Assembly: GCA_028753945.1 (NCBI GenBank)
Contig: JAPNXP010000013.1
Location: forward strand, 992,001-1,056,000
Direction of reading: 5' to 3'
Origin: Hexactinellida sp. DTS-2022
Lineage: Eukaryota; Porifera; Hexactinellida
DNA length: 64,000 bases
Each line of letters starts with the position of its first letter. Position 1 is the first letter of the stretch. The notes under the pieces were generated by a model that ran no database searches, was not told where the DNA came from, and saw only the letters and a list, made by a program, of their open reading frames with translations. Positions 55,187-64,000 of the stretch are shown in pieces. The position numbers and the translations under genes were made by a program.

Positions 55187-56990
55187 CAGATACACTAAAC
55201 CTGCTATTTGAGAAGGAATGGTTAATAAGGACTTGATTGGATTGTCTCAAATTCTGAATGGAATCCAGAGAGAGGATGTTGTGACAAACTGCAGGCTTAT
55301 AGGATCTTGGAGAGTTTGAAAATAAATTAAAGGGAGAAATAACTAGTCATGTCCAATAAATGAAACAAAGAATACGACTACATATAACGAGATATAATAT
55401 CTCAGAAAGATGGCGATTAAAGATATGACAATGGAGCCATTTGTTTTTACCATATGGAGTTGTTGAACTATGAAGCGAAAAAACCTGAATTTGGTGCATA
55501 ATAGGAAATCCAGGTTGTGGGAAAACATTCCTAGCAAGGAGATTAACACTCAGATTCAGCAGCAATGAACTAACAGTCATTCAATATTCGATCTCAATTC
55601 CTTGCCACAACACAGAATGGTACTCTATGGAAGTTGTATTCAAGAGGAATAGAAAGTTGATTCTGAATTTATTCAAAAGTGGGCATGCCAGGGATTGCCA
55701 GTTGGATCAAATTTGACAAATGATTTGGCAAAGCATTTGAATGAATCGAATGGAGAGGGAGTCCTGTTGATAATTGACGGACTAGATGAATTTTCTAGAA
55801 AAGTCCCATTCGGAAAACATTCCTATGTTTGCTGTTCGCCCGCCAAACTACCATAATACTCAAGAATAGCCTATTAATGCGTGAAATCCTCACCTTTTAA
55901 TAGAGCTGCGAAAATGGATGCATTAACTAGGATTAGGCCATATAAAATAAATAACTTGTTTATCATCCCATCCGTCCTAATTTTGGCATAAAACAGTTCG
56001 CTACGGACATTTCGCTACTACAGGACACTTGAAATAAGAATTTTAACCGACGATATCGTCTTTACGAAATGTTAGAATTTGTTTCAACACTACCGACCTC
56101 GAACCAATGGCAGATTCTGTTATGGTTTATACTTTTTGGATTTGACACATAAACAAAAAATATTCAGATTAGCGAAGTGTCCATGTAGCGAAGTGTCCTG
56201 TAGCGAAAAAATAAAAATAAAATCCCGTCCGCCGTCCGTATTTTCTGAATATATATGGATGATAAACAATTAATTTATTTTACCTGGCCTAATAATGATA
56301 ACTGATCCATTTCGTTATGTCTCTTCAGCAAGCTCTTGCATTCTTCAATTTTCTTCCATTAAGTACATATATGTATTTGTTTGTTCGCGGACAGAGGAGA
56401 TGAAGGTCCATGCATCGGGTCTAACAAATATTCACTATGAATTAATTCTTTATTGATAACGAGAGAACTAACAAGAACTGGACTAGCATAATTCACAAGA
56501 GTCGAGAACGAATATCCAATCTTCATTAGGACATACATACTACATTTCCTAAGTAATATAGGATTTATTGCATTCTTCGGAGCGTTGAATAGAAAAATCA
56601 CGTCGGAAGAAACGTACCTCTAATAATAGGGCAATAAGAATACCCAGTCAATGCTTATGCCTAGCTCATGAGCACTACAAAGCAATTCTGTATGTATTAA
56701 TAACTAAGGTTAGGACATTTGTACATCTGACCATGCAAGAGTTCGTCTCTGCTCACTTCAAAGCAACACAACCTGGACAGATCAGCGTCTCAGTACTAGA
56801 TACATATGCCACTGAAATGATACTTTTCAAAACGGTTACAAGATTCCTTTGTGGGCTCGTTACCGAAAAGCAGCTTGTCACACGTACAGACATATACTCT
56901 ATATGCGAGAAGTTTCCCCTAATGAATGGATTTGTTGTATTCAGTCTCTCAAACTTGTTTGTCGAATTAACACTAGTATCCATCCTATAG
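55187..56990 (+). pseudogene. NACHT (NLR-like) gene relic
   Basis: Begins after acceptor 'aatattgcag' with a helical DED/death-like piece (TLNLLFEKEW then GLSQILNGIQREDVV). Next comes a NACHT NTPase: Walker A IGNPGCGKTFLARRLTLRFS near 55501-55560 and Walker B VLLIIDGLDEF near 55761-55793, which is the classic LLI-D-G-L-D-E of NLRs. A later part (TMQEFVSAHFKATQPGQISV, 56730-56790, then TRFLCGLV) matches the winged-helix end of NACHT modules. Frameshifts and stops occur between pieces, and a MITE (55936-56289) splits the coding region. Intact NLRs sense intracellular danger signals; this copy should be inactive. No leucine-rich repeats are visible. The duplication endpoint cuts its first exon. 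Confidence 0.75.
55936..56289. mobile_element. PIF/Harbinger-like MITE inside the NACHT relic
   Basis: 354 bp, ends GGCCATATAAAATAAAT and, inverted, GGCCAGGTAAAATAAATT; same family as 20730-21088. Flanks TTA and TAA are not identical, so the duplication has decayed. A further small element (about 55988-56216) with 'ttcgctac' and 'tagcgaagtgtcc' inverted motifs is nested in it. Confidence 0.8.
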
Positions 56991-57211
56991 AAATATAATT
57001 AGAATCTTGAAAAAAATTGATAAAATTACTGCGTTAAACAGGTAAAAATTAACCGAGGGGTAATTTTGAACTGTTACACCGGGACTGTGAATGCGAGATA
57101 ACCGGTTAACATTTGCTAATATCGGTTAAGGGTTGCAGATTTTATTGACCAGTTAAATATTAATTCAGTGATCGATCCGGTCGGGTCGGATACCAGGCGA
57201 GATATAACCGG
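56991..57211. other. Short spacer with dispersed repeat
   Basis: 57090-57170 resembles 600-690 ('gctaatatcggttaa', 'ttattgac'). No gene. Confidence 0.45.
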
Positions 57212-57317
57212 CAGGGGCGGCGGAAGCGGTCAGGCCAATAGCCTTACCACTCTTACGTCACTAGTTAGGCCGGTCAAGCATGGCCTGACCACTTTATAAC
57301 TGCTTCCGCCGGCCCTG
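57212..57317. mobile_element. hAT-like MITE (CAGGGGCGGCGGAAGC ends)
   Basis: 106 bp with ends CAGGGGCGGCGGAAGC and, inverted, CAGGGCCGGCGGAAGC. Flanks taaccgg and taactgg match at 6 of 7. The interior shares 'ggtcaggcc' and 'cctgaccacttt' with the CAGGGCCGTAGCC family. Confidence 0.75.
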
Positions 57318-58090
57318 TAACTGGTGTCGATATTTTTGAATAACTTGTATTGCTTGCATTTCAAATTACACCGGTCGGGTCAGCTCATGGAATGCTGACC
57401 GGTTATAGGCTCTTCGGGCCGCCCGGCCAATTAAATTCAGGGCCGTAGTTCGAACTACCTCTATGTAAGTGTATTATAATTCATACCTGCCGACGTACAG
57501 GGATTGTAGCTATTTTTGTTGTATAGTACATGGATTTTTAGTTTGGACAAAATTACTGATTGTGAGTGCAATAAAACCTAAAAAATGTCTACAGCCTCTA
57601 AATGTAGCATTTTGTTTGTGTAATTTAACAGTTCTTATTCAAGTGTAAAGCCGATTCCCTGTACTGTCTAGTATATAATTCAATGGTTTCTCCAGGGAAT
57701 GAAAGGTTCACGAACGGACTTGATAAACCCAATTCAGTTGATTTCAAATTAACGCACGTTCATCATATATATTCTATATCTATATATAATATGAATATAT
57801 TTAATTTATATTTGCAAGCCCTCTCTCGATGAAATCACAATATAATTAAAGTCAATATTATTAGCAGAAACAGAAACAACCCTTTACTAAAAGAAATATT
57901 GTTAGTAAAAGTATCTACATACACAATATTAGCATAACTATCAAACATATAACAGTTCATTTAAGATTTAAATATACAAATATTGCGTTTACTTTTTCAC
58001 TTGTCTATACTTCTCGCTTTGATAAGCCCCCCTTTTCCGTCCTCCAAAACCACACTAATGGATTCTCTGATATCCCCATTTAGTGCAGTA
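57318..58090. other. AT-rich spacer
   Basis: No gene seen. Confidence 0.4.
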
Positions 58091-58216
58091 TGTGTCAGGG
58101 GCGTAGGATAGGAACCTATTACCGATTGGTCCGGCGGGTTTCTCCACTTCGTGCTTGGAGAACATTAAACATATAAAAATGAATTTCGGATGCATGATAT
58201 GCACTAAGTATAAATA

Positions 58217-58682
58217 CAGTAGATGTCGGATATAAGCACATCGGTTATAAGAACATATCGGATATAAGCACACTATGTTGGAAAACGGTTGCCATATACA
58301 GTACACCCTCGCTAATCCGAACAGAGGTGTTCCGATTCAAAAATCTTCTGTTCCGATTAGTGAATTCGTTCGGATTAGTGAAGTAATGCATTTTCTATGG
58401 GCATCTATAAATGAGAATCTCGATAATCCGAACTAAACTTGTACAAACCTTGTTAATCCGCACTAAACTACTCGTGTACTCCTTAAAACACTTGCGTGAG
58501 ACATATTATATTGCAATTTACGATTTTTTCCCACAATTGTTAGAAGAATATTTTGGTTTTTCCTGTTCGGATTAGCGAGGGTGTACTGTACCCTGTATTA
58601 TTTATGTCGGTTATAAGAACATGTCGGTTATAAGCACATTAAGTGCAGTTCCCGACGATGTGCTTATAACCGGCATCCACTG
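58217..58682. mobile_element. TA-flanked MITE (CAGTAGATGTCGG), split by another
   Basis: Ends CAGTAGATGTCGGATATAAG and, inverted, CAGTGGATGCCGGTTATAAG, TA on both sides. Repeats 'cggttataagaacat'. Contains the 290-bp element 58299-58588. Confidence 0.85.
58299..58588. mobile_element. pogo-like MITE (CAGTACACCCTCGCTAATCC)
   Basis: 290 bp between TA dinucleotides with matching ends in inverted orientation. Same family as 2884-3172 and 28367-28452. Confidence 0.9.
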
Positions 58683-58788
58683 TATTTATACGCCATTACT
58701 ACTATTAGCCTGGTGAAATGAAGATAATTATTCCACTGTTAATTAATCAAATGCAAATCTTAGAAAATACGTAGTAATCAACACTAAT

Positions 58789-61450
58789 CATAGCCTACTC
58801 TATATATGGCCTGACAGTAACCTAGAAAATGTGGACCAAGGATGAAGGAGAAGATGGTAATATTTATCCAACCACAATATTTAATTTCAAAAATAATAAT
58901 CATAATCAACCACATTAATTAGAAATATTCTTGAAATATATACAATTATTGATCAGATTTTATTCCAAACTCTTCTATTGACGTAAAATCTCATCCTTTT
59001 AATTTCGCTTTGGTATTTTATTAATATTAGCTTCTATTCATGCCTAACTCGTGTTCTGTCCCCGGATGAAAGAGCAACTACAACCCAGATGACCATGTTC
59101 CCTGTGTTCAAGATGCCTCAAAATCCACCAACCCTGAATCATGCCTGGACATACGCTCTTCGTCGCGAGGATATCGGTGACCTGAAGGTGGTCTATGTAT
59201 GTATCAACCATTTTCAGAAAGAAGACATAGACTACACTTTCCAAGCCCCAAGAGGAGATAGTACTTTTACTGAAGTACCGCGGGCAAAGCCAAAGCTGAA
59301 GGAAGGCGCTGTACCAAGTTTACTAACTCGCTGCCCAGCATATTACTTATCCAAACCTTACAAACGGAATCGCTTCTCATACGATGCAAAAGAGGAAGAA
59401 TTGATGAACCAAACACTACAACTCAGCTTGAGATCCGAGAGTCAAGAGAAAGAGAAGTTTGTGGTAACTCTCCACAGGACTTGAAAGATAAGTTAACCTT
59501 GATTTCTTTACCTTATAGTTGGTTGGTGTGGATCCGTAATGAAAGCAACATAACGTTTGTTCTCGCTAAAATGGCTGAAAAAATATCTCAGTAGATTTGT
59601 ACCTTGAAATCAATGCTTATTTATCCACCTCAGCCTATTTTAATGGACAGAGTATATCCGTTTCCATTGCTTCAATTAGTGGCATCCGAGAAATTGAATC
59701 TGTTTTGCAAGAACTTGCTTTAAAATACAACTCTAGTTCTTATTGTGATTATCCCCTTAAGTTCGGTTGTGCATCCTTTGAAGATGTATGTCAATTATAT
59801 AATTCAGAAAGAACAAGTTTATCCAAGTTAGCTCCTCATTTGACTATGGAGTCATGTTTTCGTCTAGCATAGAGCGTCAAAATGTAAAACTGGTTTTGAA
59901 AGTCGTTAACGAATTAACAATATCTGCGCTAACTATCCAGAATATAGAAATAATACTCCTGAGTTTGTTGATACCCTTCTTACTGTTTGGAAATTATTCA
60001 ACGTGAACACACCATATAAAGGAATACGTTTGAACGATAATTTCTCTAGACCTAGACCTTTGACTTTTTATGACGAGCGATTTCTATTTTTGACTCGTGT
60101 AGTTTTGGTTAGATGCTTGGCAAACTTTACTAGAAAAAATTGGCAAACTGAGTAAACAAACACACACCAGTTTTAGACATGCTTGTATTGCCTTACCACA
60201 AATTACCAATCATTTGACTCAATCTTGTGGCTTTACATATCTGTTGTCCTCCTTTCTACAGACGGATCCCTTGGAACACCATTTCGGTCTATATCGTATG
60301 ATGTCGGGTTCTAATTATCACATCTATCTTCAAATCCTTGAACCGAGCGCCGACTTAAACTTTCTAGCATAATGAAACATATTTACTGACCAACAAGACA
60401 CTTCCTTTCAATCTATTCAGTCATTTGTTAAGTCATTTTCAACTCCGTATAGCGTATTCGACTACTGGTGAGTTCAATTTGGAGCCATTTCTTGATGAGA
60501 TTAATGATCTATCAACAATTGATTGTGGTTCATAGTTGCTTCAATCATTAGCCTTTATTGCAGGCTATACTGTCCATCAGTACCTGAAACAAACAAAACC
60601 GTGTCATGTCTGTCTACTTATGCTAATAGTTGATATAGAATTTCTGCTTGATTTAGACCTGGACTCTCAGTATAAACTTCTGCAGCTAATGGACCGTGGC
60701 GGACTTAAATATCCTTCTGAGCCAGTTTTAAAATCCATATTTATTATATGGAAGACCTTTAGTGCCATCGAAAACAATAAAGAGCTGATGGCGAAGCTTG
60801 TAAGTGGACCTTCTAGAAAAATACTAGTTGACTCACGTTGGTGTATTTGGAAGATAGTGATAATCGTGATGCAAGTATTTGGAAGTCTACTTGTATTAGC
60901 TGTGGTGTGTTTAGTTGGAACATCTTATCGAAGCTCGTCTTTACTGCAGCGAATTGCTTTCTTGCAAACAAAGTTAAGAATTATAACTCGCTGGTTCTTT
61001 CAAAAAGTATAGAAAGCGTAAATTTAAGAAATTCTCTTAATTATGTGTCTACTTATTTGTATTTACCAATGATTTGTATTACTCTGTTATTCTTATTTCT
61101 ATTTCTATTATGTAGTTAAGTGTGTCGTGTGTCACTGCTAGAGCCAGAGAGAGAAAGGAGAAAGAGGCGAAAGGAAAGAAAGCAAATAATTGTGTATTAT
61201 TTACTGTATATTAATATTAGAAATTGTACTGTTTGTGTTTATTATTACTATTAAATTATGAAAATCCGATCACCGTTCTCATTACAGCTAATACTAATCA
61301 CGGGCTAGCACTGCTGAGTTATGTTTACGACCTAGAGACCCATAAAGAACTTAGTAGTTCAATATAGAAAACATTAACAAATTAAAATTTCCCATCTTCT
61401 TGTGCATCCCTGGTACATCTACTGTCAGGCCATATATAGAGTAGGCTATG
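58789..61450 (+). mobile_element. P-element-like transposon, 31-bp perfect TIRs, 7-bp TSD
   Basis: 2,662 bp. The first and last 31 bases are exact reverse complements (begin CATAGCCTACTCTATATATG). Exact 7-bp duplications CACTAAT lie at 58782-58788 and 61451-61457. The interior encodes a THAP-type transposase relic. Size and 31-bp inverted ends match the layout of the Drosophila P element, although P makes 8-bp duplications. Confidence 0.9.
59040..61119 (+). pseudogene. THAP / P-element-type transposase, broken
   Basis: N-terminal THAP (C2CH zinc) DNA-binding domain from ATG at 59040: MPNSCSVPG, then TGA where the second zinc cysteine is expected. A one-base shift follows, then HAWTYALRREDIGDLK, VCINHFQKEDI and the end motif LKEGAVPSLL. 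After a gap come helical pieces (59600-59870) and a plus-strand segment YLLSSFLQTDPLEHHFGLYR (60235-60300), typical of the RNaseH-like fold of P-type transposases. The C-terminal part is FIAGYTVHQYLKQTKPCHVC, then DRGGLKYPSEPVLKS (60555-60740). Several stops and shifts intervene, so it cannot make active transposase. Confidence 0.85.
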
Positions 61451-61910
61451 CACTAATATAATATTACAAAAATATGGAGATTAACCATGATTATATTATC
61501 AAAATGAATTTAAATACTATCCTACTAAACATTATAGCTTTTGTAAAAATTCATCATGAAATTATTGGTCCGGCTTGCGCCGGGCCTGCCGGGCCTACTC
61601 CTACGCCCCTGTGTGTGCTCACCTTAAGCTTTTCATTGCCAAACTGAATTTCTACTTGTTGAAAATTTCCTTTAGGTCCCTGGAGAGATAATTCTTTACT
61701 CATAGTGAAATTGTATATTGCTAGAGTGGGATATTATGACTACATGTCATGCAAATTCAATATACTATACTATATAATATACTACTTGTCGGGAGATGAA
61801 GTAATCTCCAATAAATCAGGTTACCATCCATTGGTGTTCGTATTAACGAGGTTCTACTTTAGTTACAGTTAAACTCATCAGTTTGGCACTTTTCCCCCGC
61901 ATACCCCAAC

Positions 61911-62344
61911 CAGGGTTGGGGCCGATTACTTTCAGATGATTATGATTACGATTACGATCTATAATTTTTAAGCGACTACGATTACGATACTATAAACTTG
62001 TATATGATTACGATTATGAAAACAACCCAAAATGTATACTAAATGCGGTCTGGCTAAGTCTGATATTTCGAATCTAAAAGTACTCAACAAGGAAAAGTGT
62101 CAATTTCAATAAACTATCTGTTTCTGTACGTATATATTATGATGGAATTCAAATTAATGTGACTGTTATTGAATAAAAGCACTTCGCAGGTGCAATCCTA
62201 CGAATTGATAATATATATCCTTAATTTCAAAGATAAATACGCTAATAAAATAGCATGATTACGATTACGATACGATTACACTCTAATAGAATCATCTGAT
62301 TACGATTACAGCGAAATGTGTAATCGTAATCGGCCCCAACCCTG
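61911..62344. mobile_element. hAT element with (GATTAC)n interior, TSD ACCCCAAC
   Basis: 434 bp, ends CAGGGTTGGGGCCGATTAC in both orientations, exact 8-bp duplications ACCCCAAC at 61903-61910 and 62345-62352. Both ends run into gattac/gtaatc hexamer arrays. Same family as the 106-bp copy at 28555-28660. Confidence 0.93.
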
Positions 62345-62364
62345 ACCCCAACCCACACTCACAC

Positions 62365-64000
62365 CTATACTCCCCACTCCCAGTGGACACACAGCTCCCT
62401 CCATTCAAACATGCCTATGGATTCTGTGACAGCTCGCACAGCTGGCCCGTGTATCCGGGGAAACACACACAAGATACCGCTGGAGAGCAGATATCGGCCT
62501 TTAGTGACCGGTTTGTTTGTACTGTTAAATATGTTAACGCAGGCGCCGGAATTACAATCAAATCCAACACAATTGTTGGAATACTGACACCTACTCCGAA
62601 ATAATCTCCCTACATGAACAGGAGAAACTGGCATTGCCAGAGCTGCAGCTAGCGTTGTTAGCACAAGGCGTTGAAACGCAGAAGTCAATAAAATTATCAC
62701 ACCTCTCACCCAGCAGGACACACACTGGAATCCATTATCTACGTCCACAATTCAAACAAGATGCCTCTCTACAAAATGTTATAACAATATCGCAGTTATA
62801 TCCTGAACTCCCATGGCACATATACACCTGTAACCCTAATCGGGGTCCCTCTATTCAAACACAGACTGTCATACATGTTAGCAAACGATTCTGACAATAC
62901 TTTCCCGTATATCCTGGCATGTAGTCGCAATCAGTGTCATTCTCTTTATCCAAACAAGTTGCGTTGTTCTGACACGGAGAAGACACGCAGTCATCAATAT
63001 CCACTTCGCACAAGTCGCCACTATACCCGTCAAAACACAGCCAAATAAACTGTCCGTTAACAGTGCCACATACACCATTAATCGAACAAGGGTTAGGTGC
63101 ACAAACGTTGATTCGTGTGTCACACAATCTCCCTGTGTATCCACTACTACAAACACAGTAAATTTCTCCTTCCAAGTCAATACTGTTTCCATTCAAGCAC
63201 GGACTCAACCCATCTGACGTAATACATTCATTAATCTCATGTTCACACCTCTCCCCTGTATACCCAAGTGTGCAGACACAATTAAATCCAGCGTCTGTGC
63301 CAGGGTCAGGTACATATGTACCGTTATTGGAACATATATTTGTCCCTGCACAACACATATTGATCGTATCTGGCTTTCACACCTATCACCAGTAAAGCCC
63401 TCCTCACAGACACAAGTAAATCTATCACCGATACTAACACAGTTCCCATTGATACAAGGATTTGTCAGATAAGCTTGAGTTTCACAATAGTTAATCTTAA
63501 ATTGACAAATATCACCGGTATATTCCGCCCCACAAACACACATGAAACCCGATCCCACGGTCTCCACGCAAGTCCCGTTGTTAATACACGGAAAAGAAGT
63601 GCATTCAAATATCTCACTTTGACAAGTGGTGCCTGTAAACCCATCCGGATACAGGCAAATTAATACATTCATACCATCACCGCAAGTGCCCCGGTGACAA
63701 GGATTGGTGTCACACTCATCGATATCAGTTTGGCATATCTCTCCAGTGAAGCCAGGAGAGCAGATGCACTCAAAGAAAGGAAATACCTCCACACAAGTAC
63801 CGTTATTTTCGCAAGGATAAGATGAAAACATGCTGATCTTAGTATCGCAGTCTCTGCCTGAGTATCCTGTGTCGCATAAGCACGAGTAGCCGCCTAGCAA
63901 GTCGAAACACCGCCCGTTACCAGAGCAGTTTCCATCAGCACATCGTCAATTTCTTCTCCACAATCCATCCCAGTATATCCCGCGATACAATTGCACATGT
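62365..64000 (-). CDS. Multi-EGF-domain protein, partial, frameshifted
   Basis: Minus strand, entering from beyond the right edge. At least nine EGF modules are readable in order, such as CENNGTCVEVFPFFECICSP, CINNGTCVETVGSGFMCVCG and CEEGFTGDRC. Later ones are CVCTLGYTGERCEHEINEC, CVCSSGYTGRLCDTRINVC and CQNNATCLDKENDTDC. Linkers of the D-I-D-E-C type suggest calcium binding. The whole resembles Notch/fibropellin-type extracellular proteins. Shifts occur near 63950 (one base missing in GATTGT context) and near 63358. After a TGA near 62858 the remaining modules (for example CVSTPCANNASCSSG, 62640-62700) are badly eroded and lack cysteines. The upstream half may be functional; the downstream half is a relic. 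No signal peptide is in view. Confidence 0.85.

Larger units (their letters stand above)
48310..55236. repeat. Tandem duplication, unit 2 (6,927 bp)
   Basis: Near-identical direct copy of 41383-48309. The right end runs uninterrupted into the NACHT relic, whereas unit 1 stops abruptly at the same point, so unit 2's right border is the original context and unit 1's left border is the original left context. Confidence 0.97.
58096..61611. mobile_element. Outer CAGGGGCGTAGGA-ended element with nested insertions
   Basis: Ends CAGGGGCGTAGGA and, inverted, CAGGGGCGTAGGA; flanked by TGTGT at 58091-58095 and 61612-61616, which would be a 5-bp duplication. The 3.5 kb between mostly consists of later insertions (58217-58682 and 58789-61450). 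Removing them leaves about 390 bp, so this is a non-autonomous element. The short low-complexity duplication makes the 5-bp call tentative. Confidence 0.7.

Noticed and set aside
58096..61611. THAP transposase as the enzyme of the outer CAGGGGCGTAGGA element
   Set aside because: The transposase lies inside its own 31-bp inverted repeats and 7-bp duplications, so it belongs to the inner element.

Overview
The window looks like nuclear DNA of an AT-rich invertebrate animal. The evidence is two intronless housekeeping genes of clear animal type (tRNA exportin XPOT and NOSIP), spliceosomal exon borders elsewhere, animal-style receptor and immune domains (EGF, Ig-like, NHL, NACHT, VLIG-type giant GTPase) and a very dense load of DNA transposons. 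A sponge or other early-branching animal would fit the NHL, NACHT, EGF and giant-GTPase mixture, but the sequence alone does not settle this.

Layout. 0-3.2 kb: AT-rich spacer, one EGF exon, and two small TA-flanked elements, the second ending about 90 bp before XPOT. 3.26-6.17 kb: complete XPOT. 7.66-8.07 kb: probable last exon of an unrecognised membrane protein. 8.3-11 kb: non-autonomous transposons. 11.06-16.98 kb (minus): a VLIG/GVIN-like giant GTPase whose C-terminus, after one frameshift, continues into a VWA domain. 17-27.4 kb: transposon field with several hAT, Harbinger-like, foldback and 7-bp-TSD elements and a broken hAT transposase. 27.49-28.31 kb: complete NOSIP. 28.3-30.6 kb: repeats. 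30.6-31.8 kb (minus): frameshifted NHL-repeat gene. 31.87-42.8 kb: a large inverted duplication whose unique centre holds a FLYWCH/MULE transposon. The two arms carry different insertions, so each gives the empty site for the other. 41.38-55.24 kb: two nearly identical 6,927-bp direct tandem copies, each with an NHL-repeat gene and exon-like VWC and Ig pieces. 55.2-57 kb: NACHT (NLR-like) relic split by a Harbinger-like MITE. 58.1-61.6 kb: nested elements enclosing a broken P-element-like THAP transposon with 31-bp perfect inverted ends. 62.4-64 kb (minus): multi-EGF protein running off the right edge.

Most of the non-housekeeping genes belong to families used in recognition or immunity (giant GTPase, NHL/coiled-coil, NACHT, Ig, EGF), so the window reads as two conserved housekeeping genes embedded in a fast-changing, transposon-rich recognition-gene neighbourhood. 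Many genes are broken by single-base shifts, often in homopolymers. Either many are young pseudogenes or the assembly keeps homopolymer errors; I cannot separate these from sequence alone.
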